Shown here piece by piece: positions 1 through 8,806 of a DNA stretch of 64,000 bases. The notes below the pieces were generated by a model. It made no database searches and was not told where the DNA came from. It saw only the letters and a list, made by a program, of their open reading frames with translations. The DNA comes from Brucella haematophila. GTDB lineage: Bacteria; Pseudomonadota; Alphaproteobacteria; Rhizobiales; Rhizobiaceae. The position numbers and the translations under genes are program-made. Location of the stretch: contig NZ_VCPE01000004.1 of NCBI RefSeq assembly GCF_005938105.1, positions 124,001 to 188,000 on the forward strand. Reading direction: 5' to 3'. Each line of letters begins with the position of its first letter. Within the stretch, counting starts at the first letter, position 1.

Positions 1-249
1 GCCATTTGCGGCCCAATCGGCTTTGTCGGCCTGATTGTTCCGCATCTCTGCCGTCTGCTTGTCGGCGTCGATCACCGCTGGCTCCTGCCCTTTTCCGCCA
101 TGATCGGCGCATGCTTGCTGGTTGGCGCAGATGTGGTTGGTCGCCTTATTGCCCGACCGGCTGAACTCGATGTCGGCATTGTCACGGCTTTTGTCGGGGC
201 GCCGTTCTTCATCTGGATCGTGCGGCGTCAGCGGGTGCGGGAGCTGTGA
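1..249 (+). CDS. FecCD-family iron/siderophore ABC permease (C-terminal fragment)
   Basis: Only the last 82 codons are in the window; the reading frame is open from base 1 to TGA at 247-249. The fragment has the GPIGFVGLIVPH signature near its start, which is the conserved cytoplasmic loop that contacts the ATPase in BtuC/FecCD permeases, followed by a last hydrophobic helix and an Arg-rich tail. The next permease overlaps its stop codon, so this is the first permease of a two-permease importer for ferric siderophore, haem or cobalamin-type substrates. The substrate cannot be told because the binding protein lies outside the window. Confidence 0.9.
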   Translation, partial: AICGPIGFVGLIVPHLCRLLVGVDHRWLLPFSAMIGACLLVGADVVGRLIARPAELDVGIVTAFVGAPFFIWIVRRQRVREL

Positions 250-1286
250 CCATGTTATCGCCCACCGCAGCCACCATTGCGCAGAACCGCCGACTTCGTG
301 CTCGCAAGCGAACAGCCATCATTGCACTATTGCTGGTGCTGCTGGCCGCGTTTTTCACGCTGACGCTAATGCTCGGTCAGTCCTTCACGCCGCCATCCGA
401 CGTGGTGCGTGTACTCCTCGGCGAGCACGTTCAGGGCGCAAGCTTCACAGTCGGTCAGCTACGCCTGCCCCGCGCAGTGCTGGCAGTTCTGGCCGGATTG
501 AGTTTCGGGCTGGGGGGTGTCGCCTTTCAGATCATGCTGCGCAATCCGCTGGCGAGCCCTGACATTATCGGCATCAGTTCTGGGGCAAGTGCTGCCGCGG
601 TTTTCGCCATCGTCGTGCTTTCAATGAGCGGCCCGGCTGTTTCCATCTTCGCCGTTGTCGCTGGATTGGGTGTCGCCTTGCTGGTCTATGGCCTGTCGTT
701 TCGAAACGGTGTTGCTGGCACGCGGCTGATCCTTGTCGGCATCGGCGTTTCCGCAATGCTGGAAAGCTTCATCGCCTATATCCTCTCCAGCGCTCCAGCG
801 TGGAACCTTCAGGAAGCGATGCGCTGGCTGACAGGTAGCGTCAACGGTGCCCGTCTGGACCAGACACTGCCGCTACTTCTGGCTCTTTGCGTTTTCGGTG
901 GCCTGTTGCTGAGCCGCAGCCGCGATCTGGAGGCGCTAAGGCTGGGCGACGATACAGCAGCAGCACTTGGCACACGTGTTGCCACGACGCGCATCATCGT
1001 CATCGTCGCAGCCGTTGGTATGATTTCCTTCGCAACGGCGGTAACGGGACCGATTTCATTCGTCGCTTTTTTGTCGGGACCAATTGCTGCGCGCATCATC
1101 GGCAATAAAGGCTCGCTGCTGATCCCCTCGGCACTTGTTGGGGCCACGCTTGTGCTGGTTGGCGACTATTGCGGGCAATTCCTGCTGCCGAGCCGATATC
1201 CGGTGGGCGTCGTCACCGGCGCACTTGGCGCGCCTTACCTGATCTTCCTCATCATACGCGTCAACCGGACCGGAGGTTCGCTATGA
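246..1286 (+). CDS. FecCD-family iron/siderophore ABC permease, second subunit
   Basis: This 346-residue protein is rich in transmembrane helices. It carries family motifs such as LRLPRAVLAVLAG near residue 75 and RNPLASPDIIGISSGAS near residue 105, and the loop GPISFVAFLSGPIAARI near residue 270. The GTG start at 246 overlaps the previous stop (GTGA); an ATG two codons later is an alternative. It should pair with the upstream permease as a heterodimeric channel in the inner membrane, as in FepDG or FecCD. It ends in an ATGA overlap with the ATPase gene. The exact siderophore is unknown. Confidence 0.93.
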   Translation: MTMLSPTAATIAQNRRLRARKRTAIIALLLVLLAAFFTLTLMLGQSFTPPSDVVRVLLGEHVQGASFTVGQLRLPRAVLAVLAGLSFGLGGVAFQIMLRNPLASPDIIGISSGASAAAVFAIVVLSMSGPAVSIFAVVAGLGVALLVYGLSFRNGVAGTRLILVGIGVSAMLESFIAYILSSAPAWNLQEAMRWLTGSVNGARLDQTLPLLLALCVFGGLLLSRSRDLEALRLGDDTAAALGTRVATTRIIVIVAAVGMISFATAVTGPISFVAFLSGPIAARIIGNKGSLLIPSALVGATLVLVGDYCGQFLLPSRYPVGVVTGALGAPYLIFLIIRVNRTGGSL

Positions 1287-2110
1287 CCACCCACACACTC
1301 ACCGTCAGCCAGCTTTCGTCGGGCTATGACGACACACTCATTCTCGACGGTCTCGACCTCGACGTTCCATCCGGCAAGATCACGGTGATCGTCGGCGCCA
1401 ATGCCTGTGGCAAGTCCACTCTGCTGCGCACCATGTCGCGGCTGCTTGCGCCGCGCAAAGGCCAGGTGCTTCTCGACGGAAAATCCATTCACAAAATCCC
1501 TTCCCGCGAGCTGGCGCGAACTCTGGGTCTGCTCCCGCAATCGCCCATCGCGCCAGAGGGCATTACGGTTGCCGACCTTGTCAGCCGTGGCCGCAATCCG
1601 CATCAAAAAATGTTTGCGCGCTGGACACGTGAAGACGACGAAGCTGTCGCCGCCGCGCTAAACGCGACCCAGACTGCATTGCTTGCAGAAAGACCCGTCG
1701 ATGAACTTTCCGGCGGTCAGCGCCAGCGCGTCTGGATCGCCATGGCATTGGCGCAGCAGACGGAAATTCTGCTCCTCGACGAGCCGACAACCTTTCTCGA
1801 TATCGCTCATCAGGTCGAGGTTCTCGATCTTCTGACCGACCTTAACCGCGAACGCGGCACGACCATCGTCATGGTGCTGCACGATCTCAACCTTGCTGCC
1901 CGCTATGCCGATTTTCTGGTTGCGATGAACGACGGTCGTCTGCATGTGTCCGGCGCGCCGCAAGATGTGCTCACCGAGAAGACGGTTGCGGATGTTTTTG
2001 GCCTCGAAAGCCGCATCATCACTGATCCCACATCCGGTCGACCGATGATGCTACCAATTGGCCGCAATCGCATGAAAGCCGATATCGGGCAGGAAAAAGC
2101 CATCGCCTGA
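1283..2110 (+). CDS. ATP-binding subunit of iron/siderophore ABC importer (FepC/FecE type)
   Basis: This 275-residue protein powers the two FecCD permeases before it. It has Walker A GANACGKST near residue 38, the signature LSGGQRQR near residue 140 and Walker B EILLLDEPTTFLD, where the TTFLD D-loop is characteristic of the FepC/FhuC branch. The open frame extends upstream, but the ATG at 1283 overlaps the permease stop as ATGA and gives the usual family N-terminus, so the longer start is rejected. It is the last gene of the importer operon; 122 bases separate it from a small peptide gene. Confidence 0.95.
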   Translation: MTTHTLTVSQLSSGYDDTLILDGLDLDVPSGKITVIVGANACGKSTLLRTMSRLLAPRKGQVLLDGKSIHKIPSRELARTLGLLPQSPIAPEGITVADLVSRGRNPHQKMFARWTREDDEAVAAALNATQTALLAERPVDELSGGQRQRVWIAMALAQQTEILLLDEPTTFLDIAHQVEVLDLLTDLNRERGTTIVMVLHDLNLAARYADFLVAMNDGRLHVSGAPQDVLTEKTVADVFGLESRIITDPTSGRPMMLPIGRNRMKADIGQEKAIA

Positions 2111-2232
2111 TGGCTGCGGCTGTCACATGCACTTGCTGCATGGCAGGCATGCAAGGAATTCTATTCAAAACGAGGCTTTCCATCGCCATCTAACAATCAC
2201 GGACGAAGAAACTGTTCGTAATGGAGATGAAA

Positions 2233-2391
2233 ATGTTTGCCCGTTTTAACAATCGTTTCGGTCGTGCATTCGCGCAATTCGGCAGCGCAGTTCGCGCTTC
2301 TGCTGCTCTGCGGGTTGGTCATCAGCCTGCTGCGAAAGACCTTGAGACGCTTGGCATCAATGCAAAGCAGTTCCGCGAAATCCACGGATAA
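2233..2391 (+). CDS. Small basic protein of 52 residues, function unknown
   Basis: A short frame starts at ATG 2233, with GGAG six bases upstream; in-frame ATGs at 2221 and 2227 are less well placed. The product is basic and amphipathic in its first half (FARFNNRFGRAFAQFG) and ends with a segment containing DLETLGINAKQFREI. That tail resembles the LGI-x(4)-I ending of DUF1127 small proteins common in Rhizobiales, but the match is by eye only. A strong terminator follows 36 bases after the stop, which argues that it is a real transcription unit. It lies between the iron importer and the convergent tct operon. Confidence 0.55.
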   Translation: MFARFNNRFGRAFAQFGSAVRASAALRVGHQPAAKDLETLGINAKQFREIHG

Positions 2392-2427
2392 TATTCGCGT
2401 AAAGAGTAATCAGTATCCGCGTTATGG

Positions 2428-2460
2428 ACAGCCCCGGTAAAACCGGGGCTGTTTTGTTTT
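2428..2460 (+). terminator. Rho-independent terminator
   Basis: Perfect 11-base arms at 2428-2438 (ACAGCCCCGGT) and 2442-2452 enclose a three-base AAA loop. They are followed by TTTTGTTTT. It sits three bases before the stop of the convergent tctA gene and terminates the small peptide transcript. Confidence 0.9.
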
Positions 2461-2462
2461 CA

Positions 2463-4007
2463 TCAGTCTTCGTCGGTTGCCATCTGCGCCAGAAGAGCAC
2501 CCTTGCCGCGCTGACGCATGATCATCGGCACCACGACAGCGGCGATTGCAAGCGCGATCAGCACAACCGACACCCAGGAATGGACGAGCGCCATCGGGTT
2601 TCCCTGGCTGATCTGCAACGCCTGACGCAGGCTCTTTTCCGCCATCGGCCCGAGGATCAGGCCAACGACCACAGGCGCAATCGGATAGGAAAAGCGCCGC
2701 AGCACATAGCCGAGAAGGCCGAATGCCAGCAACAGGCCCAGTTCGAACGAGACCGGCAGCCCGAACAACATCGACGTTGAAGCATTGGCGCCAATCGTGC
2801 CGAGCGTCGCGAACACCAGAATACCCGCATAAAGCCAATGGCGCGGGATGGTGAGCATCTTCACCCACAAGCCGATCAGCGGCAGGTTCAAGATGAGCAG
2901 CATCAGATTGGCAACGAGCAAGCTCGCCACCAGTCCCCAGACCAGTGAGGCATTGGTCACGAAGAGAAGCGGCCCCGGCTGCAAGCCGAACTGCTGGAAA
3001 CCGGCCAGCATGATGGCCGCCGTCGCCGTGGTCGGCAGACCAAGCGTCAGAAGTGGCACAAGCGTACCGGCGGCTGAAGCATTGTTGGCGGCTTCCGGCC
3101 CGGCCACGCCTTCGATTGCACCCTTGCCGAATTCTTCCGGATGTTTGGAGAACTGGCGCTCTGCCGAATAGGACAGGAAGCTCGACACATCAGCGCCGCC
3201 CGCAGGCATGGCGCCAATCGGGAAGCCGATGGCGGTGCCGCGCAACCACGGCATCCACGAGCGTTTCCAATCGCTTTTGGTCATCCAGACCGAGCCTTTG
3301 ACGGCGATGACTTCATCGTCTGGGCCAAGCTTCTTCGACACGACTGCCAATGTTTCGCCGATAGCAAACAGCGCCACGGCCAGCGTCGTAACATTGATGC
3401 CGTCGAGCAGGTTCGGCGTGCCCATGACAAGGCGCGCCTGTCCAGTCAGCTGATCGATACCGATCAGGCCGAGCGCAAGGCCGATGAACAGCGATGTGAG
3501 GCCGCGAAGGGTTGAATCGCCGAAAGCTGCCGAGACGGTCATGAAGGCGAGGAGCATCAGCGCGAAATATTCGGATGGGCCGAAGGACAGCGCGAATTTC
3601 ACCACCCATGGCGCCACGAAGGCGAGCGCCAGCGTGGCAATGAGACCGGCAACAAAGGAGCCGATGGCCGCTGTGGCCAAGGCGGGACCGCCGCGCCCGG
3701 CCCTTGCCATTTTGTTGCCTTCCAGCGCCGTGACGATGGAGGCGCTTTCACCCGGCGTATTGAGTAGAATGGATGTAGTCGAGCCGCCATACATGCCGCC
3801 GTAATAAATACCGGCAAACATGATGAGCGAGCCGGACGGGTCCAGCTTGTAGGTCACCGGCAGCAAAAGCGCCACGGTGAGCGCCGGTCCGATGCCGGGC
3901 AGAACGCCAACCGCTGTGCCAAGCGTCACGCCGATCAGCGCGTAAAGAAGGTTTGACGGCTCCAGCGCCACCAGCAAACCGTTGGCGAGAAGTGCTACAG
4001 TATCCAT
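2463..4007 (-). CDS. tctA: Tripartite tricarboxylate transporter large permease TctA
   Basis: This 514-residue, very hydrophobic protein has the PF01970 hallmarks. These are [22 protein letters not shown] near residue 35, [20 protein letters not shown] near residue 68, and a repeat-related second half with [19 protein letters not shown] near residue 260. It forms the 12-helix channel of the secondary transporter for citrate-like carboxylates together with TctB and the periplasmic TctC. The start ATG at 4007 has AGGG a few bases upstream. Unlike most tct operons, a repeat element of about 100 bases separates it from tctB. The substrate is unknown; tricarboxylates and aromatic acids are both possible in this family. 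Confidence 0.95.
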   Translation of the reverse strand: MDTVALLANGLLVALEPSNLLYALIGVTLGTAVGVLPGIGPALTVALLLPVTYKLDPSGSLIMFAGIYYGGMYGGSTTSILLNTPGESASIVTALEGNKMARAGRGGPALATAAIGSFVAGLIATLALAFVAPWVVKFALSFGPSEYFALMLLAFMTVSAAFGDSTLRGLTSLFIGLALGLIGIDQLTGQARLVMGTPNLLDGINVTTLAVALFAIGETLAVVSKKLGPDDEVIAVKGSVWMTKSDWKRSWMPWLRGTAIGFPIGAMPAGGADVSSFLSYSAERQFSKHPEEFGKGAIEGVAGPEAANNASAAGTLVPLLTLGLPTTATAAIMLAGFQQFGLQPGPLLFVTNASLVWGLVASLLVANLMLLILNLPLIGLWVKMLTIPRHWLYAGILVFATLGTIGANASTSMLFGLPVSFELGLLLAFGLLGYVLRRFSYPIAPVVVGLILGPMAEKSLRQALQISQGNPMALVHSWVSVVLIALAIAAVVVPMIMRQRGKGALLAQMATDED

Positions 4008-4027
4008 GATATGCCCTGGCCGTTACA

Positions 4028-4125
4028 GCACATCCCGAAAAGTGTGAAACGGTTTTCGGATAAGATGTGCATTAAAACAAACAGTTAGAGCGCCGTTCTG
4101 ATCCAATCAGATCAAAACCCGCTCT
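4028..4125. repeat. Intergenic palindromic repeat (RIME/Bru-RS-like), two hairpins
   Basis: The gap between tctB and tctA is filled by two inverted repeats. The first has arms GCACATC at 4028-4034 and GATGTGC at 4064-4070, continued inward by CCGAAAA and TTTTCGG. The second has arms AGAGCG at 4087-4092 and CGCTCT at 4120-4125 and touches the tctB stop codon. The wording of the first hairpin resembles the dispersed RIME or Bru-RS palindromic elements of Rhizobiaceae and Brucellaceae as I recall them. I see no second copy in this window. Confidence 0.6.
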
Positions 4126-4621
4126 AGACGAAACGTTCAAGCCAACCGGATGGCAGCGACAACTGAAGACCACGCGCGAAAATGAACCAAATCACGAAGG
4201 CAAACACGATGCCTGCGGGAACGCTGATCCAGAACTTGCGATAGCCAAAGCCGCGCGCGGTTGCTGCAAACAGCAATCCGGTGGCGAGCGAAAACCCGGC
4301 GGTCTTCATCGTCAGCATCTGGATAGCCAGACCGCCGATGATCCATGCCATGGGGGCAATTTCCTGGTGCTCTCTTTTGGGAAAATCACCGCGTAGCGCC
4401 TCGATCACCGTCCAGATTGCAAGACCGAATAATCCGGCTGCAACGACATAAGGAACAGTCTTCGGGCCGACCGGCGAATAACTCATCACATCGTTGCCGT
4501 AGGCTGTGGACCACGCGATGGCAATGGCGACGACACCGAGAATGAAAGCGATGACAAGAGCGGCGAAATCCGGCGTCGCCCCTTCAGGGCGACGCTCTTC
4601 CTGCTGTTGAGATCCTGTCAT
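4124..4621 (-). CDS. tctB: Tripartite tricarboxylate transporter small permease TctB
   Basis: This 165-residue protein has four predicted hydrophobic helices and matches TctB in size and position. It is the small integral membrane subunit that works with TctA. Its ATG overlaps the tctC stop codon as ATGA, showing translational coupling. Sequence conservation in TctB is low, so the call depends mainly on its place between tctC and tctA and on the YSPVGPKTVPYVVAAGL segment near residue 48, typical of the first loop of the family. Confidence 0.9.
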   Translation of the reverse strand: MTGSQQQEERRPEGATPDFAALVIAFILGVVAIAIAWSTAYGNDVMSYSPVGPKTVPYVVAAGLFGLAIWTVIEALRGDFPKREHQEIAPMAWIIGGLAIQMLTMKTAGFSLATGLLFAATARGFGYRKFWISVPAGIVFAFVIWFIFARGLQLSLPSGWLERFV

Positions 4622-5568
4622 TTGACGAGGCCGATTTCCTTGAGGATCGTTTCGGTCGCCGCGACATCCTTGGCGAGTTGCTCCTTGAAGGCCGGACCAG
4701 CGAGATAGGTATCCGCCCAGCCCTTGTCCTTAAGCGCCTTCTGCCAGGATTCTGACTTTACCAGCTTCTCGACATCGGCATTGATCGCTGCTTCCTGCTC
4801 GGCGGTAATATCCGGAGCGGCTGCAACCATGCGCCAGTTTTGAATGGAGACGTCCACGCCGCCTTCCTTGAAGGTTGGTGCATCAATGCCGTCCACGCGA
4901 TGATCGCTGGAAATACCGATGATGCGCAGTGTGCCAGCCTTGATCTGCGAGTCGAACTCGCCGTAACCGGAAATGCCGACCGTTACCTGATTGCCGAGAA
5001 TTGCCGCGAGAGCTTCACCACCGCCCGAAAACGCGATGTAGTTCACCTTGGTCGGATCGACCCCGGCAGCCTTTGCGAAAAGGCCAGCCGTGATATGGTC
5101 GGTGCCGCCTGCCGAGCCGCCACCCCAGGATACGGAGCCCGGATCGGCCTTCAGCTTGGCGACGAGATCGCCGAGGTTCTGGATATCGGATGCGGCAGGA
5201 ACCACGATGGCTTCATATTCGCCGGTGAGGCGCGCAATCGGCGTTACCTGTTCGAGCGTTACCGGCGACTTGTTGGTCAGGATTGCGCCGACCATCACAT
5301 AGCCGCCGACGATCAGCTGACTGGCATCACCCTTGTTCTGATTGACGAACTGCGCAAGACCGATGGTGCCGCCGGCACCCGGTACGTTGATGACCTGTAC
5401 GCTACCGGAAATCTTTTCGTCTTGCAGCACGCTCTGCATGGTGCGTGCTGTCTGGTCCCAACCGCCGCCCGGCGCAGCAGGCGCAAGCAGCTTGTAATCT
5501 TCCGCCGAAGCCGAGCCAGCGAGCGCCAACGCAGCGACCGACGTAACGGCCAGAATAAACCTACGCAT
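4618..5568 (-). CDS. tctC: Tripartite tricarboxylate transporter substrate-binding protein (Bug/TctC family)
   Basis: This 316-residue periplasmic protein begins with a signal peptide ([22 protein letters not shown]). It has the Bug-family motifs [10 protein letters not shown] near residue 33 and [14 protein letters not shown] near residue 63, which bind the carboxylate group of the ligand. The ATG at 5568 is preceded by GGGAGGA; an upstream extension of 24 codons in the same frame lacks a signal sequence and is rejected. It delivers a carboxylic acid to TctAB. No TctDE two-component regulator is next to it. Confidence 0.93.
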   Translation of the reverse strand: MRRFILAVTSVAALALAGSASAEDYKLLAPAAPGGGWDQTARTMQSVLQDEKISGSVQVINVPGAGGTIGLAQFVNQNKGDASQLIVGGYVMVGAILTNKSPVTLEQVTPIARLTGEYEAIVVPAASDIQNLGDLVAKLKADPGSVSWGGGSAGGTDHITAGLFAKAAGVDPTKVNYIAFSGGGEALAAILGNQVTVGISGYGEFDSQIKAGTLRIIGISSDHRVDGIDAPTFKEGGVDVSIQNWRMVAAAPDITAEQEAAINADVEKLVKSESWQKALKDKGWADTYLAGPAFKEQLAKDVAATETILKEIGLVK

Positions 5569-5840
5569 ATGTCCTCCCAATATAGATGCAAAGCCGCCTT
5601 GCGACGGACCTCCCCATTGCCCGCTTCCTCTAGCGGGCACAAACTACATGGATATCGCAAAAAACAATTTCAATAGACAATAGCGCAGCAATGTTTGCTT
5701 TTAAACGTAACAGGTCGAGACTCGCTCATCCTAACGGCAATCTGTACATTTGCTTCGGAACATCCGATTCTTCTTGTAATCTTTGCTCTCCCCCACATTT
5801 TCGCCACGCTTGATGCTGGCAACCGGCAAGGAAATAGCCA
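5569..5840. other. Divergent intergenic region tctC / Kef antiporter
   Basis: These 272 bases separate the minus-strand tct operon from the plus-strand antiporter and must carry both promoters. The stretch 5650-5720 is AT-rich. I see no clear inverted repeat operator or terminator. Confidence 0.5.
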
Positions 5841-7649
5841 ATGGCCGCTGCTGAAACTGCAACCCATGCCGCCGAGGCTGCCCATCACGGCGGCTTCGAT
5901 CTTGTTCCCATTGTCGTGCTTCTGGGCGCAGCCGTTATTGCAGTTCCCCTGTTCAAACGGCTCGGCCTCGGCTCGGTGCTCGGCTATCTCGCAGCCGGAC
6001 TGGTCATCGGACCGTTCGGGCTTGGATTGTTTTCCGATCCGCAGGCGATTCTGCACGTGGCTGAACTCGGCGTCGTCATGTTCCTGTTCATCATCGGTCT
6101 GGAGATGCAGCCATCGCGCCTGTGGTCGATGCGCGGCGAAATCTTCGGGCTTGGTCTGGCGCAGGTTGCTCTTTGCATCGGCCTTCTCACCTTCGTCGGC
6201 CTTGCCCTTGGCTATCCGGTCGCGCAGAGCTTCGTTGCAGGCACCGGCTTCGTGCTAACGTCTACCGCCATTGTCATGCAAATTTTGGAGGAACGGCGCG
6301 CCATGGGCCTGCCGAAAGGACGCCGCATCGTGGCGATCCTGCTGCTTGAAGACCTTGCCATCGTGCCGCTTCTGGCGCTCGTTGCTTTTCTGGCGCCGGG
6401 TGGTGAAGAAACGACGCTTGCCGACCGTCTGACCGGTGTTGCCATTGGCCTCGCATCCATTGTCGGCCTGGTTCTGGCCGGTCGCTATCTGCTCGATCCC
6501 CTGTTCCGCATACTCGGCAAGGCAAAAGCCCGCGAAGTCATGACGGCGGCGGCGCTTTTTGTCGTGCTGGGTGCGGCGCTGGCCATGCAGCTCGGTGGGC
6601 TATCCATGGCGATGGGTGCATTCCTCGCTGGCGTGCTTCTGTCGGAATCCTCGTTCCGCCATCAGCTTGAAGCGGATGTGGAACCGTTTCGCGGCGTGCT
6701 TCTCGGTCTGTTCTTCCTCGGTGTCGGCATGTCGCTCGACCTTGCGGTGATCGCTGCAAGCTGGCAACTCATCATTGTGGCCGTCATTGCCTATATGCTC
6801 TTGAAAATGATCGGCATTTACGCAGTGGCCCGCCTGTTTCGCGCCAGCAATCGCGAAGCTGTCGAGCGTGCCGTGCTGATGGCGCAGGGCGGCGAATTCG
6901 CCTTCGTCCTTTATGCCGCCGCGACCTCGGTCAACATCATCGATGCAGAGGCCAATGCCATCCTGACGGCGACGATCATTGTCTCCATGGCTCTCACACC
7001 GATCATGATCATCCTGCACGACAGGCTGATGCCAAAACCCGCGCCATCGATGGAAGGCGTCGAGGCTGCGGACAATCTGTCGGCCAGTGTGTTGCTGATC
7101 GGCTTTGGGCGTTTCGGGCAGATTGTCAGCCAGCCGCTCCTCGGCAATAGCTGCTCAATTTCCATCATCGAAACCAGCACAGACGCCATCCGCAATGCGC
7201 GGGATTTCGGCTTCAAAATTTATTTCGGCGATGGTTCCCGCCTCGACATTCTGCATGCCGCAGGCGCAAATCGCGCAAGACTGATCATCATCGGCGTCGA
7301 TGACCGCGAGGCGAGCCTGAAGATAGCCGAACTGGTGAAAGCGGAGTTTCCGCTGGTCCCCGTATTGGCGCGTTCGTTCGACCGTGAACATGCCATCGAA
7401 CTGATCCATGCCGGTGTGGAATATCAAATCCGCGAAACCTTTGAATCGGCGCTGGCTCTTGGCGAAAAGGCACTGGAAATGCTCGACGTCGATGAAGAGG
7501 AACGCGAGCGTGTCATGGAAGATGTTCGCCGTCGTGACGGCGACCGCCTTACAATCGAAGTCACCGGCGGCCTTTATGCCGGGCGAGAACTCATTCACGG
7601 CAACGCGCCCATCAAGGACAAGAAAGGCGGGCCGGACAGCACCGAATGA
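5841..7649 (+). CDS. CPA2-family K+/H+ antiporter with TrkA-N domain (KefB/KefC type)
   Basis: The 602-residue protein has an N-terminal Na+/H+-exchanger domain of about 12 helices (residues 15-385). Conserved stretches include LGYLAAGLVIGPFGLGLF and FLFIIGLEMQPSRLW. A C-terminal Rossmann TrkA-N domain follows, with GFGRFGQ near residue 422. Such proteins exchange potassium for protons and, in enteric Kef, are gated by glutathione adducts. The start ATG follows AAGGAAATAGCC. The short Ala/His-rich N-terminus is common in alphaproteobacterial members. No KefF/KefG ancillary oxidoreductase is adjacent, so glutathione gating is not established. Confidence 0.93.
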   Translation: MAAAETATHAAEAAHHGGFDLVPIVVLLGAAVIAVPLFKRLGLGSVLGYLAAGLVIGPFGLGLFSDPQAILHVAELGVVMFLFIIGLEMQPSRLWSMRGEIFGLGLAQVALCIGLLTFVGLALGYPVAQSFVAGTGFVLTSTAIVMQILEERRAMGLPKGRRIVAILLLEDLAIVPLLALVAFLAPGGEETTLADRLTGVAIGLASIVGLVLAGRYLLDPLFRILGKAKAREVMTAAALFVVLGAALAMQLGGLSMAMGAFLAGVLLSESSFRHQLEADVEPFRGVLLGLFFLGVGMSLDLAVIAASWQLIIVAVIAYMLLKMIGIYAVARLFRASNREAVERAVLMAQGGEFAFVLYAAATSVNIIDAEANAILTATIIVSMALTPIMIILHDRLMPKPAPSMEGVEAADNLSASVLLIGFGRFGQIVSQPLLGNSCSISIIETSTDAIRNARDFGFKIYFGDGSRLDILHAAGANRARLIIIGVDDREASLKIAELVKAEFPLVPVLARSFDREHAIELIHAGVEYQIRETFESALALGEKALEMLDVDEEERERVMEDVRRRDGDRLTIEVTGGLYAGRELIHGNAPIKDKKGGPDSTE

Positions 7650-7751
7650 TCACTCGCAAAAAAGCGACTGGCCTGATCTGGTAAACGCTGTGGCTCTTCC
7701 TAGTTTATAGGTGGTAGAATGTTATCATTCGTCCAACCAAGGAGAAGCCTT

Positions 7752-7871
7752 ATGACAAAGCCTCTGAAAAAGCCTGTGTCGTGGCATGCACCGAAGTTCA
7801 TCGAAGTTAGCTGCGGCATGGAAATCAATCGCTATGCGCCAGCAGACGGTGACGAACCGATCCTGTTCTGA
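7752..7871 (+). CDS. pqqA: PQQ precursor peptide PqqA
   Basis: This 39-residue frame is the substrate peptide of pyrroloquinoline quinone synthesis. It contains the invariant Glu and Tyr four residues apart (E24 and Y28 in MEINRY) that PqqE cross-links, and the preceding WHAPKFIEV typical of the family. AAGGAGAAGCC directly precedes the ATG. It is far shorter than the flanking genes and is easily missed, but its place just before pqqB and its motif make it secure. Its separate strong ribosome binding site fits the high level of PqqA that the pathway needs. Confidence 0.95.
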   Translation: MTKPLKKPVSWHAPKFIEVSCGMEINRYAPADGDEPILF

Positions 7872-7900
7872 CACGCCTCCCAAGACGCGTGAACAGTTTC

Positions 7901-8806
7901 ATGACGGAGTTCCGCGCGATCGTGATCGGGGCCGCCGCTGGCGGCGGTCTCCCTCAATGGAATTGCGGCTGCGAAAACTGCCGTCTGGCGCGATTGGGTT
8001 CGTCGGACGGGATTGCACCGCAGACCCAATCCTCACTGGCCGTCACATCGGATGGTGAAAACTGGGCGTTGCTCAACGCATCGCCCGATATACGCCAGCA
8101 ACTGATCAACACAGCCGCGCTGCACCCGCGTGCGCTGCGCGACAATCCGATCAAGACCGTTCTTCTGACCAATGGCGATATCGACCACATTGCCGGTCTT
8201 TTGACGCTGCGGGAAAAGCAGGCGTTCCGGCTGGTGATGACCGCCGCTATTCGCGATATCCTCGCTGTAAACCCGATTTTCACCGCGCTTGATCCTGCTT
8301 TCGTTACACAGGAAATCGTGGCGCTGAATGAACCCTTCATGCTGGCTCCGGGGATTGAAGCACGTTTATTTTCCGTTCCGGGAAAAGTGCCGCTTTTCAT
8401 GGAAGGCGAAAATCCGGACACCGCCATCGAGGGCGAACAGACTGTTGGCGTAGAACTCGTCACCGCCAGACACCGGGTCTATTACATTCCGGGCTGCGCG
8501 GTGGTGCGCGACGACCTCAAGGCACGGATCAGCGGTGCCGATATTCTCTATTTCGACGGCACGCTTTTCACCGATGACGAGATGATCCAATCGGGCACCG
8601 GCATCAAGACGGGCCGTCGCATGGGACATATTTCGATGTCTGGCGACGACGGCAGCCTGAAAGCGCTTGCCGATGTCGCGGTGGATCGCAAAATATACGT
8701 CCATATCAATAATACGAACCCGGTCTGGCGTGATGGTCCCGAACGGAAGCTGGTCGAGGACAGCGGGTTTGAAATCGCCTTTGACGGCAAGGAGATCGCT
8801 CTATGA
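7901..8806 (+). CDS. pqqB: PQQ biosynthesis protein PqqB (metallo-beta-lactamase fold)
   Basis: The 301-residue product has the PqqB N-terminus IVIGAAAGGGLPQWNCGCENC and a metal-binding NGDIDHIAGLL motif near residue 95, with a second His/Asp cluster in later parts. PqqB belongs to the beta-lactamase-fold hydrolases and is thought to hydroxylate the tyrosine-derived ring of the cross-linked intermediate. I chose ATG 7901; a GTG at 7889 would add four residues, and neither has a good ribosome binding site, so coupling to pqqA translation is likely. It overlaps pqqC by ATGA. Confidence 0.94.
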   Translation: MTEFRAIVIGAAAGGGLPQWNCGCENCRLARLGSSDGIAPQTQSSLAVTSDGENWALLNASPDIRQQLINTAALHPRALRDNPIKTVLLTNGDIDHIAGLLTLREKQAFRLVMTAAIRDILAVNPIFTALDPAFVTQEIVALNEPFMLAPGIEARLFSVPGKVPLFMEGENPDTAIEGEQTVGVELVTARHRVYYIPGCAVVRDDLKARISGADILYFDGTLFTDDEMIQSGTGIKTGRRMGHISMSGDDGSLKALADVAVDRKIYVHINNTNPVWRDGPERKLVEDSGFEIAFDGKEIAL

